Positions 1-9,870 of a stretch of 64,000 bases of DNA are shown here, in pieces. Both the position numbers and the translations under genes were made by a program. The stretch covers positions 201,206,566 to 201,270,565 of the forward strand of contig NC_050096.1 of NCBI RefSeq assembly GCF_902167145.1. The letters are read 5' to 3'. The number at the start of each line of letters is the position of its first letter. Within the stretch, counting starts at the first letter, position 1. The DNA comes from Zea mays. Taxonomy: Eukaryota; Streptophyta; Magnoliopsida; Poales; Poaceae. The notes under the pieces are model-generated. The model did not search any database. It saw nothing but the letters and a program-made list of their open reading frames with translations, and was not told where the DNA came from.

Positions 1-632
1 GGCTTCGACGCGTCCAGCATGGAGGCCCAGGCCCACACGTCATGTAACCAGCGCGCCGGTTACTACGTGCGGGAAACTGCACTGCCACTTGCGCCAGTAC
101 CGCGCCTTCTCGACTGCGGAACCAGTACCGCGACTCGAGGCGACCCTGCGCATGACCCAACAGTGCCAATCAAGCACATCGGTCATGGGTCAGTCAGCCG
201 CGGGAGAAGGTGCGACGGTCGATATGGCCAGAAGTGGGCCGACAGTGATGGCGGCGACAGGCGGGCGGAAGCAGCAGTCAAGTCGTCTGCAAGCTCACAT
301 CCCCTCCTGGGACAGCGAGAGAACCCTCTCCCACGGCGTGAAGACGACGCGCCCGTGTTCCGTTCCTCGAACGGCTCGCGCACGCACAACGGCTGCCCCG
401 CGAACCACTCGTCCCGTCGCATTAACTCTGCGGCAGGACAGGCGGCACCTTTGGCAGGCGAAGCAGGCGACGCTTCACCTCCGCCATAATGACCGCGTCA
501 AAAAAGGTGCGCCACGTCGTTCGATTTCGTATCCTTTTCCTCTTCCTCTTTCTCTCTCTTGCTACAGGGACCGGGAAAGGGGATACTCCGAAAGGGATCC
601 TTCTCCGCGAAGAAAGCGGGCCCCGAGCCCCC

Positions 633-935
633 CTACTGATCAGAGGTTCGAAGGCTGGCCCCTCGGAAGGGTTCGACAGCCGCCTCAGAGCACTCGGGCT
701 CCAAGCCCTCCTACTGGTCAGAGGTTCGAAGGCTGGCCCCTCGGAAGGGTTCGACAGCCGCCTCAGGCCCCTCGGGCTCCGCGCCCACCACTGGTCAGAG
801 GTTCGAAGGCTGGCCCATCGGAGGGGTTCGACAGCCACCTCAGGCCACTCGGGCTCTGCGCCCACTACTGATCAGGGGTTCGTAGGCTGGCCCCGAAGGG
901 TTCGACAGCCGCCTCAGAGCAAGCAGAGCGAGAGA
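633..935 (+). repeat. Four tandem copies of a 77-78-bp unit
   Basis: Copies begin near 633, 711, 788 and 865. Each contains GAGGTTCGAAGGCTGG followed by GGTTCGACAGCC. Inside each unit GGCTG and CAGCC can pair around an inner CCCT/AGGG stem, so each copy could fold. The fourth copy is shortened internally. The array lies in the non-coding 3' region of element B. Confidence 0.85.
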
Positions 936-1635
936 TGACTCTGGGTACGTCCGATACATGGCCGAGGCTCGGGCTACGCTCCCGAGGTACCCTAGGACAT
1001 TTCTGAGACCAGCAGGAGCGATTCTATAACGAAATCCCATCAGAGGGAGACATCGAGCCCTCGGACCCTATCAAACGGGACCGGGTCCGGCAAATCACCT
1101 GCAGGTACTTTTGGAGCGCGCCTCTGGGCCACTAGCCGACCCTTATCGAACGGGGCACGGGCGTCCACTCGGATCACCCGTTAGCAACTCACTGGATACA
1201 CCATGTTCGGCGCCCTCCGAGGGCAACATGGCGCTTTCCCCCGTCCTCCTTGCGGAAAGGCGACGCAGGGGCGTATGAAAAAAGCCGAGTCTGTCCTTGA
1301 CCGTCCTCTCGCTCTGTGCGGAGGCTCGGGGGCTGCTCTCGCAAACCCGGCTCCGGCCAAACCGTTGACAGCGTCAACATACCAGCCCGAGAACTTGGAA
1401 CCTGACTATGCACCCGGGCTACGGCCAGTTCGCGTGAGGGAACAACCAGACCGGCCGAAGCATCACGAAACGCACTAAGACCTCGAAGGAGTCAAACCAC
1501 TCCTCCAAGGCCTCGGGGGCTACACCCGGCGGGTGCGCTCGCGCGCACCCACCGGAACGAAAGCAACTGAGAAAGGCCGGTCCCCTTGCAAAAAAGTGCG
1601 ACAAAAGCCTCCAAGCAAGTACTAACACTCCCTTC

Positions 1636-1651
1636 GAGGCTCGGGGGCTAC
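1636..1651 (+). other. Polypurine tract of element B
   Basis: GAGGCTCGGGGGCTAC lies directly against the 3' LTR start at 1652, the position of the plus-strand primer in LTR elements. The element A tract at 2909-2920, read on the - strand, has the same CGGGGGCT core. Confidence 0.6.
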
Positions 1652-2279
1652 TGTCGGGGACCATAATTAGGGGTACCCCCAAGACTCCTAATCTCAGTTG
1701 GTAACCCCCATCAGCACAAAGCTGCAAAGGCCTGATGGGCGCGATTCAGGTCAAGGCTCCGTCCACTCAAGGGACACGATCCCGCCTCGCCCGAGCCCAG
1801 CCTCGGGCAAAGGCAGCCGACCCAGGAGGATTCACGTCTCGCCCGAGGGTCCCCTCAAGCAACGGACGCACCTTCGACTCGCCCGAGGCCCAGCTCGGAC
1901 AGGCTTCGCAGAGAAGCAACCTTGGCCGGATCGCCACGCCAACCGACCGTATCGCAGGAGCATTTAATGCAAGGATCGCCTGACACCTTATCCTGACGCG
2001 CGCTCCTCAGTCGACAGAGCCGAAGTGACCACAGTCACTTCGCCACTCCACTGACCCACCTGACAGGAAAACAGCGCCGCCTGTGCTGCTCCGACTGCTG
2101 TGCCGCCCGTCAGGGTGAGGCTGACAGCCGCCAAGACCGGCCTCAGGCGCCATAGGAAGCTCCGCCTCGCCCGACCCTAGGGCTCGGACTCAACCTCGAC
2201 CTCGGACGACGGACTCCGCCTCGCCCGACCCCAGGGCTCGGACTCGGCCTCGACCTCGGAAGACGGACTCTGCCTCGCC
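1652..2279 (+). mobile_element. 3' LTR of element B, first part
   Basis: Starts TGTCGGGGACCATAATTAGG and closely matches the LTR of element H at 56985. It stops at 2279, where element A is inserted, and resumes at 16556. The break falls inside a GC-rich repeat of about 56 bp that is also present in the H LTR. The two parts sum to about 1.45 kb. Confidence 0.85.
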
Positions 2280-2908
2280 TGTCGGTGTTTTGGGTCCGAC
2301 CGCACACCCGGGGTTGCCCCTCGAGGTGTTTTAGGAGTAGGACGGTGTCACCGACATTAGCAAAATGGTTCGTGCCAGATGCATGAGGGACGATGGACGA
2401 TGTTTACAGGTTCGGGCCGCTTTGAGATGCGTAACACCCTACGTCCTGGTGAGTATGCTTCGTGTACGGGGTTACAAGGTAGCTCTCCAAATAGAGAATG
2501 CAGAGAGTTGAGGTGGATGGCTGAGTGGTGGGATCGATCATTTTTAAGGGGTGTCCCCTAGGCCTTATATATTCAACCGTGGGGCAATACATGTGGATAT
2601 GATAACAACGTGCACCTAAAAGATAGTGAACTGTTTGAGTCTATCTTCCTATGATTCTTTCGACCTGTCCTCGCCTGGTTCCGTTGCATGGGGCTTCAGC
2701 GCGGGAAAGTCGGATCTTCTGTTGTGGTCGCTTGCTCAACGCTGTGGGGCCGTCCGGGCTTGCACCAATCCGGCCTTACATCAATCTGCTTTACTGATTG
2801 TCCCTCCCCAGGCCCATGAAGGAATGACCTTACGATTTATTGGGCTCTTGGGCCTCTCGTGAGGTCTTTTACCCTTCCGGTGGACCCGGGGGATATCTGT
2901 CCCCCACA
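2280..2908 (-). repeat. 3' LTR of element A
   Basis: On the + strand it runs from TGTCGGTGTTTTGGG to CCCCCACA, and it is nearly identical to 15927-16555. Because the element is on the - strand, this left copy is the 3' LTR. Confidence 0.92.
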
Positions 2909-2920
2909 AGCCCCCGATCT
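2909..2920 (-). other. Polypurine tract of element A
   Basis: On the - strand this reads AGATCGGGGGCT and abuts the LTR start (TGTGGGGG). Two degenerate copies of the same tract lie further inside at about 3108 and 3302, each next to a hairpin. Confidence 0.6.
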
Positions 2921-3345
2921 TTGGGTTGATTTTGAGGTAATCAGCCCAAAGATCTCGGGTCCAGCTTGCAGGTAATTTGGAGAAAAACGATTCCTTACTG
3001 TCTCCTTCTGCTTTGATCACTCGTAAACTGGGGCTTTGTTTCATGCTTGTGCCTTAGAGGTCGGCATTTCATATTGTAGGACCCTGAACTTCATTGGGTG
3101 GGTGTAGCCCCCGAGCTTCGAGTAGATTTTGGAAAATAATCTACTCGAAGGTCTTCATCAGAAATTATTTTTATTTTACTCTTGTATTTTGGTTGAGGGC
3201 CAGCCTTGTCTTTAATCTTGTCTTATGCCTTAGAAGTCGGCACTATCTTGGCTTGAAATGGTAATTCATGGGGTGCACCGAAGGTGCACCCAATGGGTGT
3301 AGACCCCGAGCTTTGAGTGGATTTTTGAAAATAATCCTCTCGAAG
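2919..3345. repeat. Three degenerate ~195-bp repeats, each with a 13-bp stem-loop
   Basis: Stem 1 is 2919-2931 with 2939-2951, stem 2 is 3116-3128 with 3138-3150, and stem 3 is 3311-3323 with 3333-3345. Stem 2 pairs perfectly (CTTCGAGTAGATT with AATCTACTCGAAG). Stem 1 has one G-T pair. Stem 3 has one mismatch and one G-T pair. Arm sequences differ between copies, but most changes are matched on the other arm. Each stem follows a C-rich CCCCGA motif that is the complement of the polypurine tract. Confidence 0.85.
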
Positions 3346-3962
3346 GTCTTCATTTCGTGTCCTTCTGCTGAGAATAATCCTTTCTTTTTTCTGAATGCTT
3401 TAGAGGTTAGCATTATGTCATCAATATTATGCTTTAGAGGTCAGCATGTATTTTGTCTTTTGCAGCCGAGTTCATGATCCGCCCATATCTTGCTTGGTGG
3501 TGTAATTTATTTGCCTTGCGACTGATTGGACATTTGATGGACGTTCCCTGGCTAGTCTTCACGTCGCTTCTGTCGGTCAGATTTTGTACCTCACTGGCTA
3601 TATTTGGCTTTCCTTTGATCCTTACTGATATCTCATTTTTGTCTTGAGGTATTCATTGCATGCCCTGCACGGATGTGACAGTTTTGAAAAATATACTGAT
3701 AATTCCTGGGCGTCCCCCCCAATGGGTGTGGGTAAGGGACGGCTTGGTACGCTGAGTGTTTTTAGCCGGCTGCTTCTGAGTAGTAATGTGATGTGACGGC
3801 GGGTGTAATCATATCCCCTGCACGGTTGACTGGAGTCCCAATGGGTGTTGCTTTGCATGAAACGGCGTCAGCCGCGTGTCTTCAGACGGGTTGAAGTGTG
3901 TATTCAATGCTTCGCGACTGTTCAGTCACCGTGGTTGGAGGTGAGCGGTTGCCTTCTTCTTC
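3346..3962. other. Non-coding 3' region of element A
   Basis: Contains further short copies of TTTAGAGGT(C/T)AGCAT around 3400-3445 and, at the right end, the likely promoter of the + strand gene at 4050. No credible ORF. Confidence 0.5.
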
Positions 3963-3970
3963 TATAAATA
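3963..3970 (+). promoter_or_regulatory. TATA box of the antisense acidic gene in element A
   Basis: TATAAATA lies 80 bp upstream of an ATG in good context (CCACCATGG) at 4050. A pyrimidine-rich leader follows. This fits a promoter that drives transcription opposite to the element's own pol. Confidence 0.55.
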
Positions 3971-4049
3971 ATGCCTTTGCCTCTCTAGCTTTTTCACATC
4001 TCTTGCTGTTCTCTGCTGCTTGCTTTCTTCTCCTCCTTTCATTTCCACC

Positions 4050-4472
4050 ATGGGCAAGAACAACAAACGCAAGCGTGAGCCGACTCCTCCATCGGAGGAC
4101 TTCGGTGATTCGGAGTACTCAGAGGAGGAGTTCTCCTCTGAGTCCGAGGGGTCTCCGGCTCCCATCCCTCGGTGTGAGTCGTCTGACGATTCAGACGACT
4201 CCCAGGGGCTTGCGGTGGAGGTCTGGACTTACATCCGGGCCGTCGAGCGCTCCGGGCTCGAGGGCTCGGATGAGTCGGAGTACTCCTCGGACGAGGAGGA
4301 CTCGTCCGAGGGCGGTGGCAGCGATGGCGACGACGACGAAGGCGGTGGCGGCAATGACGGTGACGGCGGCGGCAGGGGCGGCAGCTGCGGCAGCAAGGAT
4401 GGCAACGGCGGCAGCAGTAGGGGCAGCAACAGGGGCGGCAGCGGTAGAGGCAGCAACAGGGCCAGTGGCTAG
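4050..4472 (+). CDS. Small acidic, glycine-rich protein encoded antisense in element A
   Basis: 140 codons from an ATG in strong context to TAG, uninterrupted. The N-terminus is basic (MGKNNKRKRE), followed by a Ser/Glu/Asp-rich stretch (residues about 14-100) with several DS and SD(D/E) clusters that look like casein kinase II targets. The C-terminal 40 residues are Gly/Ser/Asn/Arg low complexity. I recognise no domain. The longer frame starting at 4020 adds ten residues upstream, but the 4050 ATG has the better context and sits after the TATA box. It lies between the 3' LTR and the larger antisense gene and points the same way. An intact frame within a decayed element could mean it is young, selected, or favoured by composition. 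A nuclear acidic protein is a guess. Confidence 0.55.
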   Translation: MGKNNKRKREPTPPSEDFGDSEYSEEEFSSESEGSPAPIPRCESSDDSDDSQGLAVEVWTYIRAVERSGLEGSDESEYSSDEEDSSEGGGSDGDDDEGGGGNDGDGGGRGGSCGSKDGNGGSSRGSNRGGSGRGSNRASG

Positions 4473-4875
4473 ATGCCACTGGTCCTTAGATGTTAGTATA
4501 GTATAGTAAAATAATGTAGTAGTATTTAGTAGTGTAGAGTAGTATAGTGTAGCGTAGTAGTAGTAGTAGTAGCAGTAGGGAAGTATCAACTCATAATGAA
4601 TTGATTTGTAAGTATGCCAACTTCCCTTAATGAAGAATGGTTTCGTCTCCTCTGTGCCGATTATCTTGCTGTTGTGTTTGTGGCATAACTTAGAGTTTTT
4701 GAATCATTCCTCCGCCCGCCTTATTTATGAAGTTGACTCCTTTGGGATAGTAATTAAATAACTCGGGCATCACATCGATGCTTTTAGGGGTGATGGCCGA
4801 GCTATTATTGTCCACATTTTGAGATAGCGTCCGAGTAGTGACGAAGCCATGTCAGCGTCGGAATGATTGATGACC
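4473..4875 (+). other. 3' untranslated sequence with TAG microsatellite
   Basis: Downstream of the acidic gene. 4495-4580 is rich in TAG and TAGTA steps, ending in a run of TAG triplets. The rest is unremarkable and leads into the 39-bp repeat array. Confidence 0.5.
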
Positions 4876-5313
4876 GCGCCGACGCTTTTAGAGGTAAAGA
4901 GCCGAGTGACTTATGACGTCGTCAGCGTCTTAGAGGTAACCGCCGAGCGACTGAAAACGACATCGGCGTTTTAGAGGTAACTGCCGAGTGACTCGACGAC
5001 ATCGGCGTTTTAGAGGTAACTGCCGAGTGACTTGATGATGTCGGCGTTTTAGAGGTAACTGCCGAGTGACTCGATGACATCGGCGTTTTAGAGGTAACTG
5101 TCGAGTGACTTATGACGTCGTCAGCGTCTTAGAGGTGACCGCTGAGCGACTGGAGGTAACATCGGCGTTTTTAGAGATAACAGCCGAGTTAGAACGGGCT
5201 GCGCCGGCCATGTTGAGGGTAATAGCCGAGTGAAGATGTGGCACACCGGTGTTTTGGAAATGACCGCCGGGTGACAACGTGGCACGCTGGTGTTTTGGAA
5301 GTAACTGCCGGGT
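4876..5313 (+). repeat. About eleven copies of a 39-45-bp unit upstream of the antisense gene
   Basis: The core is CGGCGTTTTAGAGGTAACTG followed by CCGAGTGAC. Eight clear copies of the TAGAGGTAA-type core lie between 4890 and 5180, and weaker ones continue to 5313. The ends of each core (TCGGC and GCCGA) can pair. In the copy at 5121-5145 both arms change together to TCAGCG and CGCTGA. The array ends about 160 bp before the start codon at 5471. Confidence 0.85.
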
Positions 5314-5470
5314 GCTGACTGGGCGCTTTTGGAAACGGCATCTGACTAGGGAATATCCCATAAGTACTGCGCTTTTAGCCGCCTCTGCTTTCCGTGCCCT
5401 AGTTCTTGCTTTCCTGCCTCCAAATCCTCTCTGCAATTCGGCTCCCGCTCTGTTCGCCAGTAGAGTTGAG

Positions 5471-8400
5471 ATGGCGCCCAAGAGGAAGGCCTCGAGTTCA
5501 TTCGCCGCGGTGATTCCCCCAATCGACCCCAACAGTCAGTTGCCTTTCGCAGGTAACCACATGTCTGTTGTCTCCGAGCCCGACCTTCTCCACCTCGTGT
5601 CCATCGGGGTCCTTCCCCCGAGGGAGCTCTGTTCTTGGCGGATTTGTCATGGGGTCACTGTCCCGACAGAGGATACCCATGAGTCCGTAATTTACGTTCC
5701 TTTTCTTCTCCGCGTTCTCGGTCTTCCCATTTCTCCATTTTTTCGCGGCCTCCTTGATTTCTATCGTCTTAACCAGACCCATCTGAATCCCAATTCCATT
5801 CTGCAAATTTCCATTTACATTCATTTGTGCGAAGCTTTTCTTGGCCTGCCACATTTTGGGTTGTGGAAGTACTTGTATCACTGTCGCCCTGGGATGGCCG
5901 GGGGGCAACATCAGCTGGTTGGGGGTGCTAGTTTGGAGATGCGCCGTGGGAGGAAGACTGAGTATCTTGAAATCCCTCTCAAAGACAGTATCAAGGGATG
6001 GCGCTTGGAATGGTTTATTGTTGAGAACCATGGAAATTCTCTCCCCCCATGGTCGGGAAGACAGCCGGATGTTCGCACTCTGAGTTGGATCGAGTCCCCC
6101 ACGGATTAGGAGGTAACTGAGGCGGGGGCTTTGCTAGCTGAAGTTGGACTGCTGAAAGAGAGGGGTCTGACTGCTGAGGCTGTGGTTGCTGATTTTGTTT
6201 TCAAGAATATTCAGCCGTTGAAAGACAGGGCATACCCGGCTTATCTGTACCGAGGCCTAGCTGACTCAACTCGGGTTACCAACAGAAGAATTCCCTCTGT
6301 AGACTTGGTGAACCGACTTGAGATGATTCTTAGAGGCAAGGTATCAAACGTTGGTGCCCCAATGGCATACTCGGCCTGGAACCTGCCCCCTTCCAAAGTC
6401 TTTACTCATTTTGTTTCAAATCCGCCTGTTGCTGATGGTAGTTTGGGCCTTAGAGTGTGACCCTCTGTTGAAAAAGTTAACGCCTTGGTTGCCTTGCTCG
6501 GGGAAATTCCTGATGATGAGCGGCAAGTCCACTTTGAGGTACCTTTGGATCCTAGTGACGCAGAAATAAGTGCTATGCTTGATTTGCTGGCTGAGGACTC
6601 TTCTGATGCTGCTCCTGCTGGGACGCTGGTGGTGGCACCTCCCCCGGAAACTGATATAACCTTGGATATTCAGAAGCCTGTCAGTACTCGCCCAAGACGC
6701 CCTTCCCGAGCCAATCAACTTGATCCTCCTGCTGACGAGCAGAAAAAGAAAAAGAGACGTCTCCGGCGAGTATCTAGTTTGGATCGGGATGCTGGTCCTT
6801 TGGCTCCTGCTGCTGAGGAAGTTCCCGTGCCTGAGCTTACTGACGCTGACCTTAATGGGGGTGCTCCACCTGCTGCTGACCCTAATGGGGGTGCTCCACC
6901 TGCTGCTGACCCCAATGGGTGTGTTGTCTGTGTTGCTGATGAGGACGATGGGGAGGAAGAGGATGAGGTCCCCCTGACTTGGAAGAACAGTTGGCAGTAC
7001 GTCGCCAGTGGTGAAAGTAGTGGAGTTCTCCTGCTCTGTCTACCCTCATTGGTTTACAAGAATTGTCCCTGGCGAATTTTGATCAGACTCTTGAAGATAT
7101 GGTTCCAGAGGATCTGTTATCAGAGCCAGCGGATGATGGTGTGATGGAGGTTTGTGCTGATGTGCTCGATGCTGGGTTGAGGTCATCCCGTGCCTCATCG
7201 ACGTTAGAGCGCGGTCTTGAGGGTCAGGAGACTGACTTGGATCATCTTGATCCTATGGAAGTAACTGAGGGGCCTTCAGCCTTAGAGGCGGCTACTGCAG
7301 AGAACTTGGCCCTCAAGGATGGTGTTGACGCTTGCTCAGCCCCCGAGGGTGTTGCCGAGGATGACTCGGCTCGGGTGGGAAGCGCAAGCCACTGCCCAGC
7401 CCCCGAGGGTACTGCCGGAGATGATCCGGCTCAAGTGGGCAGCGCAGACTATGACCCAGCCCCCGAGGGTGTCCGAGCGGGGTCTCCTTCTTGTACTTCC
7501 ATGGACGTTCATGCGGGATCGTCTCCGCACTCCGGCTGCATGGTGGTAGCCCAAGCCTTGGACCCGGGAGTCGCTTTAGAGGGCAGCTTTCCCGCTGACC
7601 AAGTTTTGGGCTCTGTTGATGGCACTGAGTTGGTTCCTGCTGGTTCGTTGCAAGCTGCTTCGGGTGGCGACCTTGCACCCGGTCATCAATTGATCTCTCA
7701 CGATTTGGGAGTCCCTTCGTTCTTCTCCAATCTCCAGGTACTGTGATATATTTTAGCTTGACTTTTACGCCGCCTGTACTGCTGTTATTACACTTATCTG
7801 TTCTCCTTATCAGGCATTGGTGGACGGGATGGCTAGCCAGCTGAGGTTGCAGGGTGCTTCTGTTCCAGAAGGAGCTTTGTCTTTTGCACGTTGGAATCCG
7901 GTGTTACTTCAACATCGTGTCCCTGACTTGGAGGCGACCAGTGCTGGTTAGTGTTTTTTTTGCTTCTCTTTGTCTTCATTATTGAATTGCCTTACATTCT
8001 GACCCCTTTTGTTTGATTGTCTCCTGCTAGATATGACTCGGCAGATTTCCACTCTTGAAGAAAAACATTCTCGAGATCAGGCTGAACTTGTCCGGCGGTG
8101 CTCTGATTTGGAAGAAAAGTATTCTCAAAGCCAGATTGAACTAGCCTAGGTCTCTGCTGCCCTAGATGACGCCAATGCACTGAGCTCTTCCCTTCGCGCT
8201 CAGCTTGATTCTGAAAAGGTGACTTATGAAACTGTGCCTTGCCTTACTGTGTTCCTATTGCTTGCTTGATGTTTGAAGGAGTTGATTCTTGTTTGCAGGA
8301 AGAAAAACGTGTTCTTGCTGCTTCTCGCGACAATCTTGACAGACTGTATCGCGACTCTAGCAACTCGTTGACCATCCTAGAGAGGAGTCATCACTTCACC

Positions 8401-8760
8401 ATGGAGGAGTTAGACAATCATCGTTGTAAACTGCAAGAATCCACGGATGATGTAATCCGTCTCAGGCAGTTGATATCGGCGAAGGATGCTACTATCAAAG
8501 AACTCCGTGCGTCCAAGAAATCCATCGCCCAGGAGCTAGAAACTACTCAATTGGCTGCCAAGGTTGCTGAAGAAACTTCCATTACTCTGAGAGCCCAGCG
8601 CGACAGAGCCATGGATAAGGCCATTCGGGCGGGGCGAATCTTGATGAGGAGACCTGGCGTGGTTGTTCCTGAAGATATAAGGGCTGACGTGAATGCTGCT
8701 CCTGATTCCTCAAGTCGCCCTTCCTCGTCGATTGCTCCTGAGAAAGATATCGCGAAATAG
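5471..8760 (+). pseudogene. Antisense additional ORF of element A (gypsy-type transposon domain, coiled coil), spliced and broken
   Basis: The frame opens with ATGGCGCCCAAGAGG at 5471. Residues about 30-300 resemble the plant 'putative gypsy type transposon' domain known from antisense ORFs of Tat elements. A basic KKKKRRLRR cluster (near 6750), short repeats (NGGAPPAAD; PAPEG) and a coiled-coil C-terminus follow. Three introns fit GT-AG rules and keep phase: 7738-7813, 7947-8030 and 8219-8298. The exons after 7814 encode Glu/Lys/Leu-rich helix and end at TAG 8758-8760. Disruptions in the model are TAG at 6107, TGA at 6458, a frameshift near 7020 and TAG at about 8145. The gene converges on pol, whose stop is at 9871. 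Function is unknown; a nuclear DNA- or RNA-associated protein is plausible from composition only. Confidence 0.75.
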
Positions 8761-8961
8761 AGAAATATTTTGCGTGCTTTGAGCGCGCGGTTAGCATGGT
8801 CAGACATTTGTTAGAGGACACCAGTTTAGCACTTGAATGATATTGTTATTCTCCTATTGTTTCAGAATTCAATCAGTACGTAAATTTGCAGTAGTAAAAT
8901 GATGTGTGATGGTTTTGAAACTTGTTTGCGGGATATAGAAGTCATCCCTATATGAGTAATC

Positions 8962-9763
8962 GTAAGCGCGTCAGATCGCCTTAAGTTGCCGCTGACTTAA
9001 GTCGGTTGCTTCTGTTAATAGGGCATAGTGGTCACCCCGAGTTACGTAAGCGCGAGCATGTTGCACCGGCTTAAGTCGCTGCCGACTTTAGCCGATTGCT
9101 CTGTTAGCAGGGCATAGTGGTCACCCTGAGTTAAGTAAGCGCGAGCATGTTGCACCGGCTTAAGTCGTTGCCGACTTAAGCCGATTGCTCCGTTAGTAGG
9201 GCATAGTGGTCACCCTGAGTTAAGTAAGCGCGAGCATGTTGCACCGGCTTAAGTCGTTGCCGACTTAAGCCGATTGCTCCGTTAGCAGGGCATAGTGGTC
9301 ACCATGAGTTAAGTAAGCGCGAGCATGTTGCACCGGCTTAAGTCGTTGCCGACTTAAGCCGATTGCTCCGTTAGCAGGGCATAGTGGTCACCCTGAGTTA
9401 AGTAAGCGCGAGCATGTTGCACCGGCTTAAGTTGTTGCTGACTTAAGCCGATTGCTCCGTTAGTAGGGCATAGTGGTCACCCTGAGTTAAGTAAGCGCGA
9501 GCATGTTGCACCGGCTTAAGTCGTTGCCGACTTAAGCCGATTGCTCCGTTAGCAGGGCATAGTGGTCACCCTGAGTTAAGTAAGCGCGAGCATGTTGCAC
9601 CGGCTTAAGTCGTTGCCGACTTAAGCCGATTGCTCCGTTAGTAGGGCATAGTGGTCACCCTGAGTTAAGTAAGCGCGAGCATGTTGCACCGGCTTAAGTC
9701 GTTGCCGACTTAAGCCGATTGCTCCGTTAGCAGGGCATAGTGGTCACCCCGAGTTAAGTAAGA
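8962..9763. repeat. Nine tandem 89-bp units, each with a perfect or near-perfect palindrome
   Basis: CGCGAGCATG recurs at 9051, 9140, 9229, 9318, 9407, 9496, 9585 and 9674, exactly 89 bp apart. The first unit is degenerate. Most units hold CGGCTTAAGTCG and CGACTTAAGCCG separated by TTGC (for example 9156-9183), a 12-bp stem with a 4-nt loop. One unit differs at two loop-proximal stem positions but would still pair as G-U in RNA. The array fills the gap between the 3' ends of pol and the antisense gene. Confidence 0.95.
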
Positions 9764-9870
9764 ATGCAAGTCGACCATGAACAAACTGAGTATTCTTGAA
9801 GCCTTTTTATTGATGACATATTTCCCACTTTACAGAGTACATTATTGTCCCGATAGCTTTTGAAATACAG

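Larger units (their letters stand above)
1..1651 (+). mobile_element. 3' internal end of Huck/Flip-like Ty3/gypsy element B
   Basis: GC-rich sequence leading directly into an LTR that starts TGTCGGGGACC at 1652. It should be the region between pol and the 3' LTR of a + strand element whose gag-pol lies left of the window. Several overlapping open frames exist on both strands at 19-938, but none shows a retroviral motif. They follow the GC-rich composition and the tandem repeat at 633-935, so I do not call them genes. 936-1635 holds no recognisable feature. The 16 bases before the LTR are a purine-rich tract. The family is inferred from LTR similarity to element H at 56985. Confidence 0.7.

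Noticed and set aside
89..938. Overlapping long open frames in three frames at the left end
   Set aside because: They run through the 77-bp tandem repeat and GC-rich sequence. The repeated peptides come from the repeat, and no start context or domain supports them.
4039..4589. Cys/Arg/His-rich and Ala/Leu-rich frames opposite the acidic gene
   Set aside because: They are mirror images of the low-complexity + strand gene. The + strand frame has the TATA box and start context.
8962..9763. Regularly spaced palindromic repeats resembling a CRISPR array
   Set aside because: The whole 89-bp unit is conserved, with no variable spacers, and the context is a plant retrotransposon.
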